From Hyphomonas adhaerens MHS-3 (lineage in GTDB: Bacteria; Pseudomonadota; Alphaproteobacteria; Caulobacterales; Hyphomonadaceae): 64,000 nucleotides of DNA. This document shows positions 35,548-43,634 of this stretch, piece by piece. The position numbers and the translations under genes were made by a program. The stretch's first letter is position 1. Each line of letters starts with the position of its first letter. The notes under the pieces were generated by a model. The model ran no database searches and was not told where the DNA came from. It saw only the letters and a list, made by a program, of their open reading frames with translations. The stretch spans positions 1-64,000 of the forward strand of contig NZ_ARYH01000005.1 of the NCBI RefSeq assembly GCF_000685235.1. The letters run 5' to 3'.

Positions 35548-36914
35548 GCATGAACCCTTCCCGTTTCAGTTCGCGCCAGGCGCTCCTGGCTGAAATCGAA
35601 CGCCCAGGGGCGCTTCCAGTCGCTCAGCAACTCCGCGACGGCCAGACCGGATTGGAGCCCGTCTTCATGGAAGCCATATCCCTGCCACGCCCCGCAAAAC
35701 CACGTGCCGCGGCGCCCCTGAATGGACCAGATCTCTCGCTGGGCTTCCATCGCCCGGGCATCGAACACAGGATGATTGTACACGAATTCACGTTCCACTT
35801 TGTCCTCAGCGGGCTCCTGTTCCGGGTTCAACGTCACGAAATAGTTGGTCTTCGTATCCAGCCGCTGGAGCGCATTCATCCAGTATGTCACGGACAGCTT
35901 GAGCGAGTCATTGCGTTTCGCGCGGTAGTTCCATGCGGCCCAGGCCCTGCGCCGCTCTGGCATCAGGCTCTCATCCCTGTGAAGGATCACACGGTTCGGC
36001 TGTGTACGGAAGCGGGACAGGATTCCGGCCTCCACGTCGTCTGCGTCTTCGAGCAGCGCAAAGGCTTCCGGTGCATGGCAAGCGAAGATGACCTCATCGA
36101 AATCCTGATGCGCTCCCGACACAAAATGGATCCGCACGCCCTCCCCGTTACGCGTGACAGACCGGATTCCGGCATTGCAGCGTATCCGCTCCGAAAACCC
36201 TTTCGTCAGGGGGCCGAGATATGACGCGCTGCCGCCATCAACCGATTGCCAGGGAAATTGAGGGCGAACGCTCACCAGGCCATGATTGACAAAGAACCGG
36301 GCGAGACTCGCCGCTGGGAAATCCATGATCATCGAGACCGGACAGGACCAGATTGCCGCTGCCATCGGCAACAAGTGATAGTCCACGAAAGCCCGTCCGT
36401 AGCCTTCTTCAGCCACATACTCTCCGATCGAACGGCCGCGCTGACAGGTCGCCAATTCGTGGGAAGCGGCATGGAAGCGCAGTATGTCCTTCAACATCAG
36501 GTAAAAGCGCGGGCTGGCCATATTCCTGCGCCAGGCAAACAGCCCCTCCATGCCATGGCTGGCATATTCCATTCTCGCATCGGGGATCGAGACAGAAAAG
36601 TTCATCTGGGTGGGATTGGCTGCCACGCCGAGATGTTCGAACAGCGCCGTCAGGTTTGGATAATTCGGCTCATTAAAAACAATGAACCCTGTGTCCACCG
36701 GCACAGGCCCTTCCGGGGCCTCCACAATCATGGTGGCCGTATGTCCGCCAATCCGGTCTGCTTTTTCAAACACAGTGATATCGCATGCGTCCTGCAGCGC
36801 CCATGCAGCGGAAAGACCGGAAATGCCGGTTCCGATGACCGCCACTTTCGGACGGCGCCCATCAGAGGTGGCCACAGATCGGCGGATTACAGGTGCGGCG
36901 ACATCAAATGGCAT
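35544..36914 (-). CDS. FAD/NAD(P)-binding oxidoreductase (amine-oxidase-like) of the SigE-ChrR locus
   Basis: 456 residues. Dinucleotide-binding motif VAVIGTGISGLSAAWALQDA near the N-terminus, then EKADRIGGHTATM and VDTGFIVFNEPNYPNL, which are typical of the protein always found with DUF1365. The C-terminus WFCGAWQGYGFHEDGLQSG closes the FAD site. Probably a lipid-acting flavoenzyme rather than a true amine oxidase. Divergent from the ECF sigma gene across a 102-base gap with a palindrome that may serve both promoters. Confidence 0.88.
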   Translation of the reverse strand: MPFDVAAPVIRRSVATSDGRRPKVAVIGTGISGLSAAWALQDACDITVFEKADRIGGHTATMIVEAPEGPVPVDTGFIVFNEPNYPNLTALFEHLGVAANPTQMNFSVSIPDARMEYASHGMEGLFAWRRNMASPRFYLMLKDILRFHAASHELATCQRGRSIGEYVAEEGYGRAFVDYHLLPMAAAIWSCPVSMIMDFPAASLARFFVNHGLVSVRPQFPWQSVDGGSASYLGPLTKGFSERIRCNAGIRSVTRNGEGVRIHFVSGAHQDFDEVIFACHAPEAFALLEDADDVEAGILSRFRTQPNRVILHRDESLMPERRRAWAAWNYRAKRNDSLKLSVTYWMNALQRLDTKTNYFVTLNPEQEPAEDKVEREFVYNHPVFDARAMEAQREIWSIQGRRGTWFCGAWQGYGFHEDGLQSGLAVAELLSDWKRPWAFDFSQERLARTETGRVHA

Positions 36915-36961
36915 AGGTGTTCTCCGGTTTGTTCATAGAGATACGCAGCAGCCTGCCTGCC

Positions 36962-36998
36962 GGATTGGATGATCCAATCCGGCTTTATTTGCGTAAGA
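36962..36998 (+). promoter_or_regulatory. Predicted SigE (ECF11) autoregulated promoter and overlapping palindrome
   Basis: TGATCC (36970-36975), 18 bases, then TAAGA (36994-36998) fits the SigE promoter pattern as I recall it from Rhodobacter rpoE. The -35 lies inside a 19-base inverted repeat (GGATTGGAT-G-ATCCAATCC, 36962-36980). Confidence 0.7.
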
Positions 36999-37016
36999 GC
37001 AGAAAAGGAGGCGATA

Positions 37017-37664
37017 ATGCGATCCGTGACGTCCGCTCAGTCAGGAGCCATTCATGGCATCAAACAGAAAAGCCTGGCCAAAGTGAGCGCCCTTCCCGGC
37101 CGCTCTGCTCTGGACGGCGAGTTGATGTCTCGGGTGGTCAGCTCCGCTGACCGCGAAGCATTCAACACGCTGGCTTTACATTATGCCCCGCGCCTCAAGG
37201 CGTGGCTGGTACATCGTGGCGAGGGCGACTCGACGTCAGAGGACATTGTCCAGGATGTGCTGACAGCCGTCTGGCAAAAGGCCGCCAGTTTTGACAGTTC
37301 AAAAGCGAGCTTTTCAACCTGGGTCTACCGGATGACCCGCAATCGCTGGATCGACCACAAGCGAAAGCATGACCGGCTGCAACCGACGGCCCCGCAAGAC
37401 ATGATGGAGCTTTCTGACGAACTGGAGGATTCCCCCCACGCTGGTCTGGAAGAAGCCCAGGCCGCACAAGCCGTGAGGGACGCGCTCGCAACCCTGCCGC
37501 CAGAACAAAAGCAAATGCTCTATCTCGCCTTTTTCGAGGGGCTATCCCACAGCGCCATCGCCGAACGGACAGGGATCGCCATCGGTACGGTGAAAAGCCG
37601 TATCCGAGCTCCCCTGAAGAAACTCAGAACGACACTTGAAGCCTATCGAAAGGATGCGCCATGA
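37017..37664 (+). CDS. ECF sigma factor, SigE/RpoE of the ECF11 group
   Basis: 215 residues from ATG 37017 (ribosome site AAAAGGAGGCG). Region 2: FNTLALHYAPRLKAWLVHRG, EDIVQDVLTAVW and TWVYRMTRNRWIDHKR. Region 4: LPPEQKQMLYLAFFEGLSHSAIAERTGIAIGTVKSR. It overlaps the downstream ChrR-type anti-sigma gene by four bases. In Rhodobacter this pair mounts the singlet-oxygen response. A sigE-like promoter lies directly upstream. Confidence 0.93.
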   Translation: MRSVTSAQSGAIHGIKQKSLAKVSALPGRSALDGELMSRVVSSADREAFNTLALHYAPRLKAWLVHRGEGDSTSEDIVQDVLTAVWQKAASFDSSKASFSTWVYRMTRNRWIDHKRKHDRLQPTAPQDMMELSDELEDSPHAGLEEAQAAQAVRDALATLPPEQKQMLYLAFFEGLSHSAIAERTGIAIGTVKSRIRAPLKKLRTTLEAYRKDAP

Positions 37665-38338
37665 ATTCGGCAAATTCCCTGCCGGTCACGGTTGATGACG
37701 ACTGGCTGGCCATGCAGTCAGCGGGTTCGCTCTCGCCGTTCAAACAACTTCTGTTGACCTGCCAGGCAGACATCAATCCGCGCCTGCGGGATGCAATCAC
37801 CTCAAACGACCATGTTGCGGGCGCCATGCTCGAAAGCGCAAAACCTGCAGCACTGTCAGACGATTTCCTCACTCGCCTGAACACCCGTCTGGATGCGGAC
37901 CTGCCTGTCCAATCAGAGGCCAATGGCGAGACCCGTGATGAAGATGGCCGTCCGGAGTGGATGCCCGCGCCGCTGGCAGACTATATCCGCCGCTCAGGCA
38001 GCCGTCTCAAATGGCGCAGTGCCGGCCTCGGTGTTCAGCGAGCGCGGCTCGGCCGCAACAGGCGCGGCGAGCGCCTTTACCTGCTGCGGGCAAAGCCCGG
38101 ACTTCCCGTCCCACGGCATTCCCACAGCGGACAGGAATGGACGCTCGTTCTGGCAGGTGGCTACAAATCCGGCTCGCAGCAATTCGTTGCCGGCGACCTT
38201 CATCAGGAAGACGAGGGCTGTATGCATGACTTGCGGATCGATGATGACGGCCCGTGCATTTCCCTCATTGTCGATGAGGGAAAGCTGAAGTTTGCCAATC
38301 CCCTGCTGAAGCTGTTCCAGCCGGTGCTCGGCATCTGA
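37661..38338 (+). CDS. chrR: ChrR-family anti-sigma factor, cupin type, with degenerate N-terminal zinc site
   Basis: 225 residues. The C-terminal cupin keeps the metal ligands seen in ChrR: His153, His155, Glu159 and His189. The N-terminal anti-sigma domain aligns by pattern (WLAMQSAGSLSPFKQLLLTCQAD), but of the His...His-x3-Cys-x2-Cys zinc ligands only Cys34 remains; the others are hydrophobic or Asp. It should still bind and inhibit the sigma factor, releasing it on singlet oxygen or peroxide stress. Whether zinc is bound in the N-terminal domain is doubtful. Confidence 0.87.
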   Translation: MNSANSLPVTVDDDWLAMQSAGSLSPFKQLLLTCQADINPRLRDAITSNDHVAGAMLESAKPAALSDDFLTRLNTRLDADLPVQSEANGETRDEDGRPEWMPAPLADYIRRSGSRLKWRSAGLGVQRARLGRNRRGERLYLLRAKPGLPVPRHSHSGQEWTLVLAGGYKSGSQQFVAGDLHQEDEGCMHDLRIDDDGPCISLIVDEGKLKFANPLLKLFQPVLGI

Positions 38339-38396
38339 CCTGCGACGCGGCCAACCCCTGTCACGAGGGATGATCCCCTGTGGGCACTTCTCGCGT

Positions 38397-39566
38397 CTAG
38401 GGGGCCCCGCCTTCGCGGGCAGCCTCATTGGCCTTCCAGACACGCTGGAAATTGCCGCCCAGGAAGGCCGCTAGTTCCGGCTCGCTCATGCCCTTCCGGC
38501 GTAGCAATGCCACCAGATCCGGCAGATGACGGTAATTGTCGAAGACTGGCTTGTAGTTCGCGTCCATATCGGATCCGAGGCAGACATGATCGATGCCGAC
38601 CAGGTCCACCAATTGGAAAATGCGGTCCCCAAAACCCGCCAGATCACTGATCTCAATACCGCTCGGCCACGCCCCGATAATCCCCCCTGCATCGGCCGCC
38701 GCCTTGGCAAGTTCGAGCGAGATGAAGCGCGGATGATAGGAGTGGGCCGAACTGATATGGGTATGTGTGAACATCACCGGCAGGGTGCTGAGCTCCAGCG
38801 CACGGAACGCCCCGGCCTCGGCCATGTGGGACAGGTCGATCATCATCCCCAGACGGTTCATCTCGCGAATGATCGCGTCGCCTTCTGAGGTCAGCCCGTC
38901 ATGGACCGGCTCATTGGTCATCGCGTCGGCGAGACCATTGGTGCGATAGTGGACGAGCGTGATGGACCGGACGCCATCCTGATAAGCCTCATTCACGCGC
39001 TCGATTGATCCTTCCAGGAAGTCTCCCCCCTCGACAGTCCAGATGGCCCCCGGCCGCCCGGACGCGCGCGCAGCCTCCAGCGATTCCGGGGTCAGCATTT
39101 CAGTGACGAGATTCTGCTTTGCCAGCCGTTTGAGATTGCCGATCTGGACCTTGTAGCTCTCCCACGCCTCTCCTACCCTGAAGGGGCGTTGGGCCTCCAG
39201 ACCCTTGCCTTTCGCCAGGTTCAACACGTTGAAATCCGACACGGCCGCAAAGCAGGCTGCCGCGAGGTGGCCTTCGCGCATGTCACCTATGGTGCGGCGC
39301 TCGAAACCGGACTGCGCCTTGTACACTTTCAGGAGCGGCGCAAGACCGGAAGCATCGCGCGCAAATGTCCGCCCGGGATGGGCGTGGCTGTCGATCGCCG
39401 GATACTTGTCCAGCAGCGCAATGGCCGCCGCGCGCTCATCTTCCGCCACTTCAAAACCAAGCGGCGCCGGAGCTGGCCTCTTACGCAGCCAGTAAGCGCC
39501 GTACGCAACGCCGGCACCGGCAACGAGCCCGCCGCCTATCAAGGCGCGCCGTGTCATTTTCCCCAT
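38397..39566 (-). CDS. Membrane dipeptidase (peptidase family M19), Tat-signal
   Basis: 389 residues. Starts with MTRRALIGGGLVAGAG, a twin-arginine-like signal or anchor. M19 zinc motifs: DSHAHPGR, the bridging Glu in WTVEGGDFLEG, the two His regions DLSHM and FTHTHISS, and GIDHVCLGSDMD. Cleaves dipeptides in the periplasm. Ribosome site AGGAGGAGAG. Lies 31 bases after the isochorismatase-like gene in the TetR unit, opposite a TonB receptor and an M14-type peptidase, so a peptide-scavenging role is likely. Confidence 0.92.
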   Translation of the reverse strand: MGKMTRRALIGGGLVAGAGVAYGAYWLRKRPAPAPLGFEVAEDERAAAIALLDKYPAIDSHAHPGRTFARDASGLAPLLKVYKAQSGFERRTIGDMREGHLAAACFAAVSDFNVLNLAKGKGLEAQRPFRVGEAWESYKVQIGNLKRLAKQNLVTEMLTPESLEAARASGRPGAIWTVEGGDFLEGSIERVNEAYQDGVRSITLVHYRTNGLADAMTNEPVHDGLTSEGDAIIREMNRLGMMIDLSHMAEAGAFRALELSTLPVMFTHTHISSAHSYHPRFISLELAKAAADAGGIIGAWPSGIEISDLAGFGDRIFQLVDLVGIDHVCLGSDMDANYKPVFDNYRHLPDLVALLRRKGMSEPELAAFLGGNFQRVWKANEAAREGGAP

Positions 39567-39597
39567 GTTTCTCTCCTCCTCCCGGCACCGCCTGCCT

Positions 39598-40326
39598 TTA
39601 GGCTTGTTCTGCCATGGCTTTCATATCCGCGATGGCCTCATCTGCCGTCAGCGTGAAGCCATAGGAAGCAAGCTTTCCGATGGTCGATTGATAAGATTCA
39701 AGGTGATAGGTCGTCGTCGCATCACTCACGACGCGGGAAATATATCCGTAATCGAGCGCGACACGCGTTGTGGTCTCCACGCATTCATCCGTCATGAAGC
39801 CAACAACGATCAGGTGCTCGATCCCCATATTGCGCAGCGTCGTATCAAGGCTCGTCCCCGTAAACGCGCCGCTGGCGGTCTTGGTAATGACGATTTCATC
39901 CGCTTTGGGCCGGGTAGGTTCCAGGAATTCTGTCGCCGGGCTTCCGGGCGGGAAGTTCCAGCCGAGACGGCTATGCAGCTGGCTGGTGTCACGGCCCTGA
40001 CAGGACAAGGCCTGAATTTTCACGTGAATCGGGGGGATCCCGGCAGACCTTGCCGCGTCCAGGACACGTGCAGCCTGGACTACGGCAGCATTAAACCGGA
40101 CTTCGTAGTCACTCAGCGCTGCCTGCACAGCATCTTCCGGCAGACCGGCCGCGACGGCGTTCTTCACATGGTAGGACGGCTCCGCCAGGTGCTGGATGTC
40201 GATCAGCAGCAGCGCCGTATTGTCCAGCGTGGCTGCCGGGGGGGCTTTTGGATTCACAAAGGAAGTCGCCAGAACGTCATTGATCCCGATGGCCGGCTGG
40301 GTGGGTGTGGTCATGCTGTCTCTCAC
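39598..40326 (-). CDS. Isochorismatase-family cysteine hydrolase
   Basis: 242 residues. Catalytic triad pattern: Asp in LLLIDIQ, Lys in IVITKTASGAF, Cys in GFMTDECVETTTRVALD. Family members hydrolyse isochorismate, nicotinamide, N-carbamoyl compounds or ureido groups. No signal peptide, so cytoplasmic. It overlaps the TetR stop by four bases and precedes the M19 dipeptidase, which points to amide or ureido breakdown of an imported compound. Confidence 0.9.
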   Translation of the reverse strand: MRDSMTTPTQPAIGINDVLATSFVNPKAPPAATLDNTALLLIDIQHLAEPSYHVKNAVAAGLPEDAVQAALSDYEVRFNAAVVQAARVLDAARSAGIPPIHVKIQALSCQGRDTSQLHSRLGWNFPPGSPATEFLEPTRPKADEIVITKTASGAFTGTSLDTTLRNMGIEHLIVVGFMTDECVETTTRVALDYGYISRVVSDATTTYHLESYQSTIGKLASYGFTLTADEAIADMKAMAEQA

Positions 40327-41036
40327 TCAGGTTTGTTTGGAATGTCTTGGAATGGATCGCCGGCCACTGTCTCAACGGCGCGATTGCCCGCCTCACTGAG
40401 AACGGCGCGCAGGCTGATCTTGAAAAGCCGCGCGACCACGTCCTCCTGCCCGATCAGGCCCGGGGCGACATAGCGAAGCTGGTCAGCAGTATAGAGGTTT
40501 GCGATTCCGAATGCGGCCGCCTGCAAGGCAGCGAGCACCAGATCCTTTTCGACATCGGTGAAGTAACCCTCGCTGGAACATTCGGTCACCAGCTCGTCCA
40601 TCAGCCGAATCGTTTTGTACCTTTGCGCCTGGTAGGTCTCCGACGACAGGATTTCCTCGGTTTCCATGCTCTTCATCAGCAGGAAGTAGCCGGGATGCGA
40701 CCGCGCGAAATGGACGTAAGCGTATCCCACGGCCAACAGGCGCGAGAGCACCATGTCGCCCGCCTGATCGAGCGCATAGGAACGATAGTTTTCCTGCAAC
40801 ACGTAGCCGGCGATCGCGGTCTCGACCAGCAGGTCCTGCTTGCTCTCGAAGTGCCGGTAGATCGCCGGGACGGAAGTGCCGACCATCTTGCCGACCTCCT
40901 TGAGCTGGAAGTCCAGCGAGTGGCTTTTCGCAATCAGCTTCGCAACCGCTTCAATGATCGCATTCCGCAGGTCGCCATGGTGATATCCGGTCTTTTTACG
41001 TACCCGTCCGGAAGAGGTTTTCAGGACATCTGCCAT
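40323..41036 (-). CDS. TetR-family regulator of the peptide-use locus
   Basis: 237 residues. Helix-turn-helix region: GDLRNAIIEAVAKLIAKSHS, FQLKEVGKMVGTSVPAIYRHFESKQDLL. The C-terminus is Glu/Arg-rich and ligand-binding. First gene of the TetR-isochorismatase-dipeptidase unit, divergent from a TonB receptor. The palindrome GTTAATT-C-AATTAAC at 41088 is the probable operator for both sides. Confidence 0.9.
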   Translation of the reverse strand: MADVLKTSSGRVRKKTGYHHGDLRNAIIEAVAKLIAKSHSLDFQLKEVGKMVGTSVPAIYRHFESKQDLLVETAIAGYVLQENYRSYALDQAGDMVLSRLLAVGYAYVHFARSHPGYFLLMKSMETEEILSSETYQAQRYKTIRLMDELVTECSSEGYFTDVEKDLVLAALQAAAFGIANLYTADQLRYVAPGLIGQEDVVARLFKISLRAVLSEAGNRAVETVAGDPFQDIPNKPE

Positions 41037-41074
41037 TCACTACCGCCTCCCCACATCGTCACCATCATGACGCG

Positions 41075-41103
41075 TTGACACAATAATGTTAATTCAATTA
41101 ACT
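41075..41103 (+). promoter_or_regulatory. TonB receptor promoter with overlapping palindromic operator
   Basis: Consensus -35 TTGACA (41075-41080), 17-base spacer, -10-like TTAACT (41098-41103). The spacer contains the 15-bp palindrome GTTAATT-C-AATTAAC (41088-41102), which overlaps the -10. It is about 50 bases from the divergent TetR start. Confidence 0.75.
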
Positions 41104-41192
41104 TGCGCGGGCAAGGCTTGGGACGTGCGCCTGCGCAAGCAGGCGCCAGGGTCACCCCAAGGCTGACATCCGAATTCAAAGGGAAGATCAAC

Positions 41193-43595
41193 ATGAAGAC
41201 GTCTAAGCTATTGATGGGCGCAAGCTGCCTGATTCTGGCGGCCGCGCCGTGGGCCGCTGCCTCCGCACAAACACAGACCGGAGACGAAACCGCAGATACG
41301 GTTGAAACGGCGAGTGCCGGTCAGGAAGACGAAGTCAAAGTCTATGAGGGCATCGTCGTCACCGCGACACGCCGTACCGAGAAACTGTCTGAAGTGCCGA
41401 TCGCGATGTCCGTCTTCGGAGACGACAGCATCGAGCAGACAAGCGTTCGCGAGCTGTCGGAAATCTCCGGCTACATCCCCAACGTGTCGATCTCGGGTCA
41501 CAACGACTTCCGCTCTGTCATCACGATCCGCGGTGTGGGCTCTGCCTCCCGCAATATCGGTTTCGACAGCCGCGTCGGCGTCTATGTAGATGGCGTCTAT
41601 ATGGGCCAGTCACCGGCTGTGAACCAGGAACTGCTGGATCTGGAACGCGTCGAGGTGCTTCGTGGCCCGCAGGGCATGCTGTTCGGCAAGAACACCGTGG
41701 CCGGCGCCGTCAGCCTTGTCACCAAAAAGCCGGAAGACCGCTTCTTCGGCAAGCTCAGCGCGAATGTCGGCAACTACAATCTCCGCGAATTCCAGGGCAT
41801 GCTGAATGTGCCAATCTCCGAGAAAGTTGCTGCCAAGGTTTCGATCTCCAAGACTGACCGCGACGGCTATATCGACAACATCACGACGGGGAACGAACTC
41901 GACACCAAGGATGTGCTGGCCTATCGCGCGCAGCTGCGCATTACGCCGTCCGACCAGTTCGAGATCAATCTCGCCTATGACGGTCTTTCTGCCGACAACA
42001 AAATTCTGGTCGGTGAGCCGTTGACCGACCCTTATGGCGTGATGGTCACACCGTTTGCTCCGGAACCGCGCAAGGTCGCCTTCGATTTCGACCCGACTGA
42101 AGAGCGCGATGTGTCCGGCGCGATGATGGACATGACCTATGAATTCCAGAACGGGTTCACCGTGAAATCGATCACGGGCTACCGCGATACGGACGCGTCT
42201 TACTCCAACGCTACCGACTATGCGCCGATCTCCATCATCTATGTCGACTATGGCGACGAGTTCAAACAGACGACCCAGGAGTTCCAGCTGATCTCCCCGT
42301 CTGACAGCGCCTTCACCTATATGGGTGGCCTGTACTACTACAAGCAGGACGCAGACACGGTCCGCGACGTGACCCTTGGAAACGATTTTATTGAGGGCTT
42401 CATTCAGCCCGTCGTGGCGCCCCAAGTGGCACCTCTCCTCAATCTTGATCCGGCGACCCTGACGCCGGCACAACTTGCTTTCATCTCTTCGATGGTCGGC
42501 TTCGGCCCGGTCGGCTCGAAGGTCACGAACAGCGGAAGTGTCGAAACGGAAAGCTTTGCGGCGTACGTCAACGGCTCCTACGACTTCAACGAACGCTGGA
42601 CCCTCGGCTTCGGCGTGCGCTACAGCACGGAAGACAAGAGCGTGAACTGGCTGCTTGATGGCCGGAACTCCGGTGTCTTCGCCATCGGCTCGACCAATGT
42701 AGCGCCCGGTGACACCACGACGGCCCCGACGCCGCTGATCAATGACCGTAGCGACAGTTTCCTGTCACCAGCCATCAGCCTCAGCTACGCTGTGACCGAT
42801 CAGAGCAACCTCTACGCCAAATACTCCTCCGGTTATAAGAGCGGGGGCTTCAACCTCGACTACATCAACGAGAATGAACTGGCCGCGAACTCCGGTCTGG
42901 AATTCGGCAAGGAAACAGTGGATGCCTACGAACTCGGCCTGAAGAACACCTTCATGAATGGCCGCTTTACGCTGAACCTTGCTGCCTTCTACTCCGAATA
43001 TACCGACTATCAGGTGAACCAGTTCGTCGATCTCGGACAAGGCCGCACATCGATCCGCATCACCAATGCGGCGAAGGTGATCACGCAAGGTCTCGAAGGT
43101 GAGTTCAACCTTCAGGCCACAGACAACCTGTCCCTGCAGGGCTCTGCCGGTTATCTGGATGCGACCTTCGACTCGTTTCCGGGCGGCGGCACAGCCGGCG
43201 CAGACGTTTCCGGCAATGATCTGAACAACGCCCCGGAATGGAGCGCTTCACTGGGCGCTGTGTACACGCGCGACATTCCCTCGGTCGACTCGACGCTCCT
43301 GACGCGGCTCGACATGACGTATTCGGATGGCTACTTCACCACCGCCGACAATATCAAGACAGCAACACTGCCTTCCACGCAGGTGGTGCCGTTTGGATAT
43401 ATCGACTCCATGACACAACTGAATGGACGCATCGGCCTGATGAGCAATGATGGCCGGTACGAAGTTTATCTGTGGGGCCGCAACCTCACCGATGAAGACG
43501 GTCTGGTGGACGATTTCCGCGACTTCTTCGGCACATTGGTCAATCACCCGAATATCGGGCGGACCTATGGTGCCGAACTGGTCGTGAACTTCTAG
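41193..43595 (+). CDS. TonB-dependent outer-membrane receptor, probable peptide/amide importer
   Basis: 800 residues from ATG 41193 (AAAGGGAAG ribosome site). Signal peptide ends at ASAQT. TonB box region YEGIVVTATRRTEKLSEVPIA, plug ~50-170 (LDLERVEVLRGPQGMLFGKNTVAGAV), then beta-barrel ending in AELVVNF. The barrel contains LSYAVTDQSNLYAKYSSGYKSGGFN, the usual receptor repeat. Followed after 39 bases by an M14-type peptidase and opposite a dipeptidase, so a peptide-like substrate is likely. The longer form from 41103 has no signal sequence and is rejected. Confidence 0.93.
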   Translation: MKTSKLLMGASCLILAAAPWAAASAQTQTGDETADTVETASAGQEDEVKVYEGIVVTATRRTEKLSEVPIAMSVFGDDSIEQTSVRELSEISGYIPNVSISGHNDFRSVITIRGVGSASRNIGFDSRVGVYVDGVYMGQSPAVNQELLDLERVEVLRGPQGMLFGKNTVAGAVSLVTKKPEDRFFGKLSANVGNYNLREFQGMLNVPISEKVAAKVSISKTDRDGYIDNITTGNELDTKDVLAYRAQLRITPSDQFEINLAYDGLSADNKILVGEPLTDPYGVMVTPFAPEPRKVAFDFDPTEERDVSGAMMDMTYEFQNGFTVKSITGYRDTDASYSNATDYAPISIIYVDYGDEFKQTTQEFQLISPSDSAFTYMGGLYYYKQDADTVRDVTLGNDFIEGFIQPVVAPQVAPLLNLDPATLTPAQLAFISSMVGFGPVGSKVTNSGSVETESFAAYVNGSYDFNERWTLGFGVRYSTEDKSVNWLLDGRNSGVFAIGSTNVAPGDTTTAPTPLINDRSDSFLSPAISLSYAVTDQSNLYAKYSSGYKSGGFNLDYINENELAANSGLEFGKETVDAYELGLKNTFMNGRFTLNLAAFYSEYTDYQVNQFVDLGQGRTSIRITNAAKVITQGLEGEFNLQATDNLSLQGSAGYLDATFDSFPGGGTAGADVSGNDLNNAPEWSASLGAVYTRDIPSVDSTLLTRLDMTYSDGYFTTADNIKTATLPSTQVVPFGYIDSMTQLNGRIGLMSNDGRYEVYLWGRNLTDEDGLVDDFRDFFGTLVNHPNIGRTYGAELVVNF

Positions 43596-43634
43596 TTCAT
43601 CCGTATTGCCTCCATACCGGGAAGGATCCGCAGC

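Noticed and set aside
41075..41091. Possible fourth copy of the sulfatase-module repeat (TGACA...TGTTA)
   Set aside because: Spacing is six, not seven, and the second half-site differs; TTGACA is better read as the -35 hexamer, with the GTTAATTCAATTAAC palindrome as operator.
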